A stretch of DNA of 64,000 nt from Pseudomonas sp. UBA2684 (GTDB lineage: Bacteria; Pseudomonadota; Gammaproteobacteria; Pseudomonadales; Pseudomonadaceae): assembly GCA_002354655.1 (NCBI GenBank), contig DELY01000010.1:48788-112787 (forward strand), written 5' to 3'. Below, piece by piece: positions 7,946 to 17,797 of the stretch. The notes under the pieces were generated by a model. That model made no database searches, was not told where the DNA came from, and saw nothing but the letters and a program-made list of their open reading frames with translations. Position numbers and translations under genes: made by a program. Position 1 is the stretch's first letter. Every line of letters begins with the position of its first letter.

Positions 7946-8851
7946 ATGCTCAATCGCATGGAGATGGTCAGGATCTTCTGCACGGCCGCCGAGTCCGGCA
8001 GCTTCCGCGCAGCCGCCACCCGCCTGGGCATTTCTCCGCAGGGGGTCACGCGCGCCGTTCAGGCGCTGGAGGCCGAGTTGGGCGAGCTGCTGTTCCACCG
8101 CAATACCCGCCAGGTGCACATTACCGCCTTTGGCCAGGGCTATGCGCAGGAAGCCCGCGCGGCCCTGGAGCACTTCGATACACTGTTCCGCTCACACCGC
8201 AGTGAACCCGAGCTTTCAGGCCGTATCGGGATTACCGCACCGCAAACCATTGGCCGACGCTACCTGATTCCGTTTCTGCAGCCGCTGATGGCGGCTCATC
8301 CAGATCTGCAGTTCCACCTGCGGCTGGAGGACCAGATGACGGACTCGGTGGAGGCTCAGATCGACATCGGTATCCGGGTCGGGTTGATACGCGACCGTCG
8401 CTACGTTGCGAAGGCACTTGCACCCGTGCCCATGCATGTGGTTGCCAGCCCGGAACTGATCGACCGGAGCGGCGTGCCGCGCTCGATTCAGGCGCTGGAC
8501 GCCTGTCCGCTGTCGGCGTTGATCGACCAGCGCAATGGCAGACCCTGGCCGTGGCTGTTTGCCGACGGCCAGAGCTTCAGCCCCCGGCAACCGGTGCTGA
8601 TCTGCGACGACGCCGATACAGAGCTGGAGGCGATTCTGTCCGGCGCCTGCTTTGGCCAGATCCCCTCCTACCTGGCCAGCCCCCTCGTCCGCAACGGCAG
8701 ACTGGTAAGGGTGCTGGACGACCTTGCCCCGCCGCCCTGGGACCTGTTCATCTATCGCCCACAGCAGGGGCCCGTACCGCGTCGGGTGCGCCTGGTGTTC
8801 GATCATCTGACTGACGCATTTCGAGACCCGCAACGTTTTCCTTGCAGCTGA
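7946..8851 (+). CDS. LysR-family regulator, divergent from the SDR gene
   Basis: A 301-residue LysR-type regulator. Helix-turn-helix: residues 1-60, with MEMVRIFCTAAESGSFRAAA and then RLGISPQGVTRAVQALE, followed by the co-inducer-binding domain. The sequence type (GRIGITAPQTIGRRYLIPFL after the linker) is that of the large CrgA/DsdC-like group whose members often control a divergent oxidoreductase. AAAGGAG lies 8 bases before ATG 7946, a strong ribosome-binding site. The expected target is the divergent SDR gene and its own promoter. The effector is unknown. Confidence 0.9.
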   Translation: MLNRMEMVRIFCTAAESGSFRAAATRLGISPQGVTRAVQALEAELGELLFHRNTRQVHITAFGQGYAQEARAALEHFDTLFRSHRSEPELSGRIGITAPQTIGRRYLIPFLQPLMAAHPDLQFHLRLEDQMTDSVEAQIDIGIRVGLIRDRRYVAKALAPVPMHVVASPELIDRSGVPRSIQALDACPLSALIDQRNGRPWPWLFADGQSFSPRQPVLICDDADTELEAILSGACFGQIPSYLASPLVRNGRLVRVLDDLAPPPWDLFIYRPQQGPVPRRVRLVFDHLTDAFRDPQRFPCS

Positions 8852-8852
8852 G

Positions 8853-8951
8853 TTACAGCTGGAGTTGGATCAGCTCAATAATTGAGTCGAAGGCATTGAG
8901 CATAAAGGTCTCGGGCTGCTGTATCCGTACATCGTCCCAATAACGGAAGCG
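8853..8951 (-). pseudogene. Decayed C-terminal gene fragment, family unknown
   Basis: On the minus strand a 32-codon open stretch ends in TAA at 8853-8855 and reads RFRYWDDVRIQQPETF then MLNAFDSIIELIQLQL. It has protein-like composition, but it is preceded at once by an in-frame stop and has no start or ribosome-binding site, so it looks like the tail of a lost gene. I do not recognise the family. Confidence 0.35.
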
Positions 8952-9000
8952 TTAATGCCGTTGGCTGGTGATGAGCGAACGGCTTGATCCACCTTGTTAG

Positions 9001-9140
9001 GCCAGTGAATACCGCGAAGCGTTGGTGATTGGTTTAGCACCAGGCGGCGTAGTCAAAGGCTGGGTAACAAGCACCTGCGGGAAACTAATAGAAGTGTTTC
9101 ATGCTCAAGCTGAGATTGAGCCTAAGGGACCACACGACAC
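9001..9140 (+). pseudogene. Remnant of a DUF2931-like lipoprotein gene
   Basis: Right after an in-frame TAG, the plus strand reads ASEYREALVIGLAPGGVV, then KGWVTSTCGKLIEV and AQAEIEPKGP. The pattern YREALxIGLAPGGxxKxWV...C...IEV...xxPxGP is, as I remember it, the C-terminal part of the DUF2931 family of small Pseudomonas lipoproteins. The N-terminal two thirds, including the lipobox, are missing, and the frame runs on without the usual end. It sits in a roughly 350-bp decayed zone between a LysR gene and a cupin gene, beside another fragment on the opposite strand. Confidence 0.45.
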
Positions 9141-9159
9141 ACAGCCGCCTAGCCAACGA

Positions 9160-9182
9160 AAAGCCCGCTGCGTGCGGGCTTT
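9160..9182 (-). terminator. Intrinsic terminator of the cupin gene
   Basis: A 9-bp perfect stem AAAGCCCGC / GCGGGCTTT with a 5-base loop lies 26 bases past the cupin stop codon. In the minus direction it is followed by TTCGTTGG, making a usable T-run with the stem (CTTTTCGTT). Confidence 0.75.
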
Positions 9183-9207
9183 GGGTGTTCTTCACAGCGC
9201 GCATGCG

Positions 9208-9549
9208 TCAGGCAAACACGAAGTATTTGCGCACCGTTTCCACCACTTCCCATGTCCCTTGCATGCCCGGTTCGACGATGAAGATGTCGCCGGCTTTCAG
9301 GTGGATCGGCGCCTGACCGTCCGGGGTGATGATGCAGTAGCCTTCCTGGAAGTGGCAGTACTCCCATTTCTCGTAGGCGACGCGCCATTTGCCGGGGGTG
9401 CAGATCCAGGTGCCCATGATTTTCTTGCCGTCTTCCGAGGTGTAGGCGTTGAGGTTGACGGTGTGCGGGTCGCCGGCGATGCGCTCCCACTTGCAGGCGT
9501 CGAGCAGCGGTACGGGGGTGGTGTCGCGCAGTACGGTGATCGGTTGCAT
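9208..9549 (-). CDS. Cupin-domain protein (Cupin_3/DUF861 type)
   Basis: A 113-residue single-domain cupin. The core reads WEYCHFQEGYCIITPDG, APIHLKAGDIFIVEPG, MQGTWEVVE and RKYFVF, which matches the DUF861 (Cupin_3, EutQ/ureidoglycine aminohydrolase-like) pattern. Most members have no known reaction; in related proteins the domain sits beside amine or ethanolamine metabolism genes. Family metal ligands are reduced here, so a binding or regulatory role is possible. TGGAG lies 6 bases before ATG 9549; the longer frame to 9681 has no support. It stands alone with its own terminator. Confidence 0.85.
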   Translation of the reverse strand: MQPITVLRDTTPVPLLDACKWERIAGDPHTVNLNAYTSEDGKKIMGTWICTPGKWRVAYEKWEYCHFQEGYCIITPDGQAPIHLKAGDIFIVEPGMQGTWEVVETVRKYFVFA

Positions 9550-10247
9550 GGGTGCTCCAGGGCAGCGGGTTGAAATAACCTCGCGTAGCCTAAAGCCCTT
9601 GGGCGATGCGCAACTGTCTGTAGTCGACGCCCATCTGCCTGGAAACGCACGGGGCACCGGGTATGAGCGCGGTGCTGGCAAAGCGGTTATGCAGGTTTGA
9701 GCAGAGGGGCCATGGCGTTATGACTAACCCCACTAAGCTCTCCGGTTTTTTTGGCGTACTCTGAAATCAAGGTAGGCAGCGAGGAGGACTCCATCCGATG
9801 ATGATCAGTGGCACTGCGAACCTCCTACTAAGCACCCGCGTCATCCCGCACGCTGGCCAAGTCGCTAACATCCGGGAGCACGTGTAACTGTGAGGCAGAT
9901 GACTCAGGCCGTGGATGCCGGCCAACAGTATATGAACACGCAAGACCGCGCAGATTGCGCGTAGCCGCAGCAAGCGTATGGATAAATCGCACACAGTCAC
10001 CGCAGTTGAACGTCTACCTGACTCCGAGCCAGGACAGCCATGGCGCTGACCAACAGCGTTCGAACTGCAACAACTGGGCGAACCTACGCAGCACTCTGGA
10101 ATCGACCAGGCGGCGCGTAACGTAAACCCGGAGCCCAACAGGGCACCAACTGGTTAAGGCCGAGACGATGGCTGGCAATCACCAGCACCGCCTCGGCCGA
10201 TACCTCATCCGCCGTTCAACATCTTTCGATTAGCCGGGAAAAGGGCA
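9550..10247. other. Long intergenic region without a convincing gene
   Basis: About 700 bases hold no ORF with both Pseudomonas-like composition and a ribosome-binding site. A 29-codon ORF at about 9798-9887 (MMISGTANLLLSTR...) has GGAGGA upstream but is too short to judge. The GC content is visibly lower than in the flanking genes. Together with the fragments at 8853-9140 this suggests a decayed insertion site. Confidence 0.4.
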
Positions 10248-10673
10248 TTAGTCCTTGCCCATGGCTTCCTGCTTGGCGAGAAACTCTTCCTGCAACAACG
10301 CTTCGGTGACTTGCTCGGGCTCTGCGCTCAGCAGCGGATCGTCGAGATGCCCGGTCGAGACCACTTTGGCTTCAAGCTTGCCGGTCAGGTGATCGAGCGC
10401 ATGACGCATTTTTTCCGCCGCGCCTTCCACTGCCAGGTCCAGCGATGAGGCTTTGTGGCTGACGGAAACGGCTTGGTGGCCCTTGGGCCGCGCCTCGATC
10501 TGGCAGCGTTTGTCATCGGCGCCGGATTTTGAGCCATTTTCGTCGCTGAGGTGCACTTCCACCCGTGTCAAAAAGTCTTCAAAGCGCTCCAAGCGCCCCG
10601 CCACTGCCGCGGCCACCCACTCCTGAAGCCGTGCACTGCCTTCGATATGGTTGCTGTTCACATGAACTTGCAT
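10248..10673 (-). CDS. HPF/RaiA-family ribosome-associated protein
   Basis: A 141-residue protein of the sigma-54 modulation/S30EA family. Residues about 1-100 match the family fold: MQVHVNSNHIEGSARLQEWV, RVEVHLSDENGSK, a Lys/Arg-rich centre (KRCQIEARPKGHQAVSV), then an amphipathic helix with KMRHALDHLTGKLE. Members bind the 30S subunit at the A/P sites and cause ribosome hibernation or block translation. At 141 residues it is longer than the roughly 100-residue HPF encoded near rpoN and shorter than the long (roughly 190-residue) HPF, so it is a separate paralogue. GAGGAA 5 bases upstream of ATG 10673 decides against the ATG at 10685. It is 103 bases downstream of recQ and probably read from its own promoter. 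Confidence 0.85.
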   Translation of the reverse strand: MQVHVNSNHIEGSARLQEWVAAAVAGRLERFEDFLTRVEVHLSDENGSKSGADDKRCQIEARPKGHQAVSVSHKASSLDLAVEGAAEKMRHALDHLTGKLEAKVVSTGHLDDPLLSAEPEQVTEALLQEEFLAKQEAMGKD

Positions 10674-10775
10674 GGTGTTCCTCATTTCTGACGGGCTTGT
10701 AGGTTCGAGGCCGCGACACCACCAAGGTTCCGGAGGACGCTGGTGAGCCGCGGTTCTTGCACGGGTGCGGCGCCG

Positions 10776-12713
<1,938 letters not shown>

Positions 12714-12803
12714 GAGCTGTCACTCCGTTGACCGCCGAATGGCCGATGACCATAACGCGGCCGGCATATGTTGGATATAACGTTGCGCACGTAGACGTCG
12801 AGC

Positions 12804-12893
12804 TCGCGGCTAAAGCCCCTCCCACCCGATGTGGTGCAGTCAGGACTACTCGGCATCGCCGCTTATACCGTGGGAGGCGCTTTAGCGGCGATG
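12804..12893. repeat. REP pair (REPIN-type inverted repeat)
   Basis: Two inverted copies of a Pseudomonas REP: TCGCGGCTAAAGCCCCTCCC followed by AC (12804-12825) and GTGGGAGGCGCTTTAGCGGC followed by GAT (12870-12892), separated by about 44 bases. The arrangement is the usual REPIN, located between recQ and the pckA terminator. Confidence 0.8.
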
Positions 12894-12948
12894 CTTCGTC
12901 ACGACAGCACCACCCAGCCACTCCCATAACCTGCACGGGTGAAATACA

Positions 12949-12970
12949 AAAGCCGCCCGAAGGCGGCTTT
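12949..12970 (-). terminator. Intrinsic terminator of pckA
   Basis: A 9-bp perfect stem AAAGCCGCC / GGCGGCTTT closed by a TTCG tetraloop (read in the minus direction), then TTGTATTT. It lies 20 bases past the pckA stop codon. Confidence 0.88.
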
Positions 12971-12989
12971 GTCGTTCAGAACACTCGGC

Positions 12990-14531
12990 TTACAGCTGCG
13001 GGCCAGCGTTCTTGATGGCGTCGCTGACATCGAACTTCTTGAAGTTGTCGATGAACAACGTGGCCAGGCCTTTGGCGGCTTCGTCGTAGGCGTTTTTGTC
13101 TGCCCAGGTGTTGCGCGGGTTGAGCAGGTTGGTTTCAACGCCCGGCACCGACTTAGGCACGCTCAGGTTGATGATCGGCAGTTGCTCGGTTTCGGTACCG
13201 ATCAGCGCACCGCTCTGGATCGCTGCGATCACGCCACGGGTAGTCGGGATGTTGAAGCGTTTACCCACTCCATACCCGCCCCCTGTCCAACCAGTATTGA
13301 CCAGGTAGACCTTGGAGCCGAAACCGCGGATACGCTTGATCAGCAGCTCGGCGTATTCGCCAGCCGGACGCGGGAAGAACGGCGCGCCGAAGCAGGTGGA
13401 GAAGGTCGACTTGATGCCGCCGCCGCTGCCCATTTCGGTGGAACCGACCAGCGCGGTGTAGCCGGAGAGGAAGTGGTAGGCCGCCTGCTCTTCGCTGAGG
13501 ATCGATACCGGCGGCAGTACGCCGGTCAGGTCGCAGGTCAGGAAGATCACCGCATTCGGCTCGCCGCCGAGGTTTTTCTCGCTGCGCTTCTCGACCAGCT
13601 CCAGCGGATAGGCCGCGCGGCTGTTCTGGGTCAGGCTGTCGTCGGCGTAGTCCGGTACCCGGTTTTCGTCGAGCACCACGTTTTCCAGCACGGCGCCGAA
13701 CTGGATGGCTTTCCAGATCACCGGCTCGTTCTTCTCGGACAGGTCGATGCACTTGGCGTAGCAACCGCCTTCGATGTTGAACACCACGCCAACGCCCCAG
13801 CCGTGCTCGTCGTCGCCGATCAGGTAACGGCTTTCGTCGGCCGACAGGGTGGTTTTGCCAGTGCCGGACAGACCGAAGAACAAGGTCACGTCGCCGTCTT
13901 CGCCGATGTTGGCGGCGCAGTGCATCGGTAGCACGTCGGCGTCCGGCAGCAGGAAGTTCTGCACGCTGAACATGGCTTTCTTCATTTCACCGGCGTAACG
14001 CATGCCGGCGATCAGAACCTTCTTGGCGGCGAAGTTGAGGATCACGCAGCCGTCGGAGTTGGTGCCGTCACGCTCCGGTACGCACTCGAAGTTGGCGACG
14101 TTGAGTACTTGCCACTCGTCTTTGCCAGCCGGGTTGTACTGCTCCGGGTTGATGAACAGGCAACGGCCGAACAGGTTCTGCCAGGCGGTGGCGGTGGTCA
14201 TCTTGACCGGCAGGTAGTGCGCCTCGGCAGAACCTACATGAACGTAGGAAACGAAGCTGTCCTGCGCGTCGGAGAACGCCTGCACGCGGTCCCACAGGGC
14301 ATCGAATTTGTCGGCCGGGAACGGACGGTTGATCGCGCCCCAGGCGATTTTCGCCTCGGTGCTCGGCTCTTGCACGATGAAGCGATCCGCCGGCGAACGA
14401 CCCGTGCGGTGGCCGGTGCGCACGACCAGCGAGCCGTTGGCGGCGAGTTCGCCTTCGCCACGACGGAGGGCTTCTTCGACCAGTTGGGCGGCGCTGATGT
14501 CGGTATACACGGCGTTATTGGCTTGCGTCAT
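12990..14531 (-). CDS. pckA: ATP-dependent phosphoenolpyruvate carboxykinase
   Basis: A 513-residue enzyme that converts oxaloacetate and ATP to phosphoenolpyruvate, CO2 and ADP in gluconeogenesis. Visible motifs are RSPADRFIV, the kinase-1a P-loop [13 protein letters not shown] near residue 235, kinase-2 and metal-binding [14 protein letters not shown], and the adenine-binding [19 protein letters not shown] region. The length equals that of P. aeruginosa PckA. GGGGA lies 6 bases before ATG 14531; the upstream ATG at 14567 has no support. It stands alone with its own terminator. The inverted repeat at 14574-14600 in its leader is a likely operator for the carbon-flux regulator RccR (see that entry). 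Confidence 0.97.
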   Translation of the reverse strand: MTQANNAVYTDISAAQLVEEALRRGEGELAANGSLVVRTGHRTGRSPADRFIVQEPSTEAKIAWGAINRPFPADKFDALWDRVQAFSDAQDSFVSYVHVGSAEAHYLPVKMTTATAWQNLFGRCLFINPEQYNPAGKDEWQVLNVANFECVPERDGTNSDGCVILNFAAKKVLIAGMRYAGEMKKAMFSVQNFLLPDADVLPMHCAANIGEDGDVTLFFGLSGTGKTTLSADESRYLIGDDEHGWGVGVVFNIEGGCYAKCIDLSEKNEPVIWKAIQFGAVLENVVLDENRVPDYADDSLTQNSRAAYPLELVEKRSEKNLGGEPNAVIFLTCDLTGVLPPVSILSEEQAAYHFLSGYTALVGSTEMGSGGGIKSTFSTCFGAPFFPRPAGEYAELLIKRIRGFGSKVYLVNTGWTGGGYGVGKRFNIPTTRGVIAAIQSGALIGTETEQLPIINLSVPKSVPGVETNLLNPRNTWADKNAYDEAAKGLATLFIDNFKKFDVSDAIKNAGPQL

Positions 14532-14573
14532 GTGAGTCCCCGTCGGCGAGTGGGCCGAGTCTTCCAAACGTTT

Positions 14574-14600
14574 TGTAGTAGAAAGCGCAGCACTACTACA
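14574..14600. promoter_or_regulatory. Inverted-repeat operator upstream of pckA (RccR-like site)
   Basis: TGTAGTAG-N11-CTACTACA is a perfect 8+8 inverted repeat 43-69 bases upstream of the pckA start codon. As I remember it, RccR of Pseudomonas fluorescens, an RpiR-family regulator that senses KDPG, controls pckA and gluconeogenic genes through TGTAGT...ACTACA sites. The site here fits that description. The symmetric sequence is seen; the protein assignment is inference. Confidence 0.6.
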
Positions 14601-14691
14601 GCGAAAAAAGTGCGCCGGATTATGCCAGAAAAGCCGGCTGCGGGTGCAGCCTCTGATCGGTTCAATCCGCCGATAATTGGGTCAATTCGCC

Positions 14692-15579
14692 TCAGTGGCG
14701 GGTATCCGATGCGGCTTCGATGCTGCCATCGATAAACAGTTGCAGCACATCGGCGGCATCGAACAGATAACGCTCGTTGCAGAACTGGCAATCGATTTCC
14801 ACGCTGCCGCCATGCTCCTGCACCAGCGCTTCGGCGTCGGCCTGGCCGAGGCTGATCAGCGCACGGCTGGAACGCTCACGCGAGCAGCTGCAACGAAATT
14901 GCAGGGCGCGCGGGTCGAACAGGCGCAGCGCGTCCTGGTGATACAGGCGGTGCAGCAGGGTCTCGTTATCCAGACCGAGCAGCTCTTCGGCCGTCAAGGT
15001 ATCGGCCAGGGCCATGGCGTGCTGCCAGCTGGCCTCACGCTCATCGGCTTCCTTCAAGCGGTCGGCCGGCAGTTGTTGCAACAGCAGACCGCGGGCGCGT
15101 TGGCCGTCGGCGCTGAGCCAGAAGCGCGTCGGCAACTGCTCGGAGGTGGCGAAATAATTGGTCAGGCAGTCGGCCAGGGTGTCCCCTTCCAGATCGACGA
15201 TACCCTGGTAACGCTGCCCGGATTTCGGGTCGACGGTCATGGCCAGCACGCCATCGGGCATCAGCTCACGCAGGCTGGCATCGGCAGCGATCTGCTCGGC
15301 GTGATAGCGGGCGATCCCGCGCAGCTCGCCGTCGCTGGAGCATTCGACCATCAGCAACGGCACGGCACCGGAGGAGCGCGCCTGGAGAATCAGCAAGCCC
15401 TCGAATTTCAGCGTACCAATCAGCAGCGAGGCGGCGGCCAACAGTTCACCCAGCAGTTGGGCGACCGGTTGCGGGTAGGTGTGTTTGGCCAGCACGTGGC
15501 TGTAGCTGTCGGTCAGGCCAACCAGCTCACCGCGAATATCGCTGTCGTCGAACAAGAAGCGTTGGGAAAAATCAGACAT
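14692..15579 (-). CDS. hslO: Redox-regulated chaperone Hsp33
   Basis: A 295-residue cytoplasmic holdase chaperone activated by oxidative unfolding. The N-terminal domain starts [20 protein letters not shown]. The C-terminal zinc switch shows CSC near residue 233 (RCSCSRERS) and CQFC near residue 266 ([13 protein letters not shown]), so all four redox cysteines are present. The upstream ATG at 15639 has no family support. Together with hslR on the same strand 142 bases upstream, it forms the usual Pseudomonas hslR-hslO heat-shock pair. It ends 160 bases upstream of pckA. Confidence 0.96.
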   Translation of the reverse strand: MSDFSQRFLFDDSDIRGELVGLTDSYSHVLAKHTYPQPVAQLLGELLAAASLLIGTLKFEGLLILQARSSGAVPLLMVECSSDGELRGIARYHAEQIAADASLRELMPDGVLAMTVDPKSGQRYQGIVDLEGDTLADCLTNYFATSEQLPTRFWLSADGQRARGLLLQQLPADRLKEADEREASWQHAMALADTLTAEELLGLDNETLLHRLYHQDALRLFDPRALQFRCSCSRERSSRALISLGQADAEALVQEHGGSVEIDCQFCNERYLFDAADVLQLFIDGSIEAASDTRH

Positions 15580-15721
15580 GCCAATTTCACTGAAGGTGAC
15601 TCGGCCGGCGATTTTAGGCGCAAACGCCCATCCGACCAAGCGCCTCTTATCTATCAGGCCTGCGGGGAAAAGCTATCGAACCGGCGCCCCGGCGTGGCTT
15701 GCACAGGCGCCAGGCGCGCCG

Positions 15722-16117
<396 letters not shown>

Positions 16118-16216
16118 CGTTCACTCAATTTAAACACGCCACGCCGGTGAATCTTGCTGGATGCAGTTGTCACAAGGCCCAACTAGAATGCCCGGAAGTT
16201 TAATGGAAAGCCCTCT

Positions 16217-16684
16217 TTGAAGACCTTCGACCAACTCAGCGTGATCGGCCTGCGCGAATGGATCAATCTGCCGGAGCTGGGGATGGTCGGTTTGCGCGCG
16301 AAAATCGATACCGGCGCCAGCACCTCATGCCTGCATGCCAGCGATATTCAGCCGTTCGAGCGCGATGGCGAGCAGTGGGTGCGTTTCACCGCTCACCTCG
16401 GCACCCTGGTGCAGCGCCGCCACCGCTGCGAAGCACAGCTGGTCACGGTGAAGAAGATCAAAAGCTCCAACGGCCAGGCGCAAACCCGTTACGTGATCCG
16501 CACCCACCTGTCGTTGGGCGACCGCGCCTGGCCGGTGGAATTCACCCTGGCGTGCCGCAAAACCATGCGCTACCGCGTGCTGCTGGGCTCCAAAGCTCTG
16601 GTCGATGGCCAACTGGTGGTCAACCCGGCTCTGACTTACGTACAAGACAAACCCTCGCTTTCCGACCTTTCCGGTGCCCCATGA
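16217..16684 (+). CDS. rimB: RimB retropepsin-like protease (Zn_protease family)
   Basis: A 155-residue protein of the ATP-dependent zinc protease family (PF05618), a retropepsin-like fold. The aspartic-protease motif [13 protein letters not shown] sits near residue 31. In P. fluorescens RimB is reported to process glutamate tails added by RimK to ribosomal protein S6 and so to control RimK. The start codon is TTG at 16217 with GGAAAG upstream; no ATG in frame precedes the conserved [12 protein letters not shown] segment. Its stop overlaps the rimK start (ATGA, 16681-16684), so translation is coupled. In P. fluorescens the operon begins with rimA, an EAL phosphodiesterase; that gene is absent here. 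A frame open across rimB in another phase is only a shadow. Confidence 0.88.
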   Translation: MKTFDQLSVIGLREWINLPELGMVGLRAKIDTGASTSCLHASDIQPFERDGEQWVRFTAHLGTLVQRRHRCEAQLVTVKKIKSSNGQAQTRYVIRTHLSLGDRAWPVEFTLACRKTMRYRVLLGSKALVDGQLVVNPALTYVQDKPSLSDLSGAP

Positions 16685-17586
16685 AAATCGCCGTGCTGTC
16701 GCGCAATCCGCGCCTGTATTCCACTCGTCGCCTGGTCGAAGCCGGGCAGCAGCGTGGCCATGAGATGGTGGTGATCGACACCTTGCGCGCCTATATGAAC
16801 ATCGCCAGCCACAAGCCGCAGATCCACTACCGCGGCAAACCCCTGGAAGGTTTCGACGCGGTGATTCCACGGATCGGCGCCTCGGTGACCTTTTATGGCT
16901 GCGCGGTGCTGCGCCAGTTCGAGATGATGGGGGTGTTCCCGCTCAACGAATCGGTGGCCATCGCCCGCTCGCGCGACAAGCTGCGCTCGCTGCAACTGCT
17001 CTCTCGGCGCGGCATCGGCCTGCCGGTGACCGGTTTCGCCCATTCGCCGGACGACATCGACGACCTGATCCAGATGGTCAACGGCGCGCCACTGGTGATC
17101 AAAGTGCTGGAAGGCACCCAGGGCATCGGCGTGGTGCTCTGCGAGACGGCGACGGCGGCGGAGTCGGTGATCGAGGCGTTTATGGGCCTCAAGCAGAACA
17201 TCATGGTGCAGGAATACATCAAGGAAGCCGGCGGCGCCGACATTCGCTGCTTCGTGGTCGGCGACAAGGTGATCGCGGCGATGAAGCGCCAGGCCAAGGC
17301 CGGCGAGTTCCGCTCCAACCTGCACCGCGGCGGCACCGCCAGCCTGATCAAGATCACCCCGGAAGAGCGCATGACCGCCATTCGCGCGGCCAAGGTCATG
17401 GGCCTCAGCGTGGCCGGCGTGGATATCCTGCGCTCCAACCACGGCCCGCTGGTGATGGAGGTGAACTCCTCGCCGGGCCTGGAAGGCATCGAAGTCACTA
17501 CCGGCAAGGATGTTGCCGGCCTGGTGATCCAGTACCTGGAAAAGAACAGCGGCCCGCACCTGACCCGCACCAAGGGCAAAGGCTGA
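16681..17586 (+). CDS. rimK: Ribosomal protein S6 glutamate ligase
   Basis: A 301-residue ATP-grasp ligase that adds glutamate residues to the C-terminus of ribosomal protein S6 and changes the ribosome and proteome; in Pseudomonas its activity is reported to be controlled by c-di-GMP, RimA and RimB. The N-terminal domain [18 protein letters not shown] is followed by the ATP-grasp core: [17 protein letters not shown] (Gly-rich loop), [20 protein letters not shown], and the metal site [14 protein letters not shown]. The length equals E. coli RimK (300). ATG 16681 overlaps the rimB stop by 4 bases. The next gene, a c-di-GMP enzyme, is convergent 211 bases away. Confidence 0.97.
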   Translation: MKIAVLSRNPRLYSTRRLVEAGQQRGHEMVVIDTLRAYMNIASHKPQIHYRGKPLEGFDAVIPRIGASVTFYGCAVLRQFEMMGVFPLNESVAIARSRDKLRSLQLLSRRGIGLPVTGFAHSPDDIDDLIQMVNGAPLVIKVLEGTQGIGVVLCETATAAESVIEAFMGLKQNIMVQEYIKEAGGADIRCFVVGDKVIAAMKRQAKAGEFRSNLHRGGTASLIKITPEERMTAIRAAKVMGLSVAGVDILRSNHGPLVMEVNSSPGLEGIEVTTGKDVAGLVIQYLEKNSGPHLTRTKGKG

Positions 17587-17659
17587 GGCAAATGCCAGGG
17601 GCTGCCTCCAAGTAAAGCCCCCAGGTTGGCGTGACTTGGCAGGCAAGCGCCGCACCCTC

Positions 17660-17729
17660 GTAGGCTGGGTTAGCGGCACAAGCTACCGAGGTGCAGTCGA
17701 CTGACTTTTCGAATGCCGCGTAACCCAGC
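17660..17729. repeat. Imperfect palindromic repeat after rimK
   Basis: GTAGGCTGGGTTAGCGGC at 17660-17677 and GCCGCGTAACCCAGC at 17715-17729 face each other as an imperfect inverted repeat. The first 18 bases recur exactly, in reverse, at 39602-39619. This is a dispersed Pseudomonas repeat in the 211-bp gap between convergent rimK and the GGDEF-EAL gene. Confidence 0.65.
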
Positions 17730-17797
17730 ACGGCGTCGCTACTCGCACCGTCATGCGCCACGGACCATCGCACACGCGTCTAACCCCATCGACACAA

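Noticed and set aside
9767-10138. 123-codon minus-strand ORF in the long intergenic region
   Set aside because: Cys- and Ser-rich composition and no ribosome-binding site indicate a chance frame.
17598-17621. Terminator after rimK (GGGGCT / AGCCCC)
   Set aside because: A 6-bp stem with a 12-base loop and no T-run; too weak to call.
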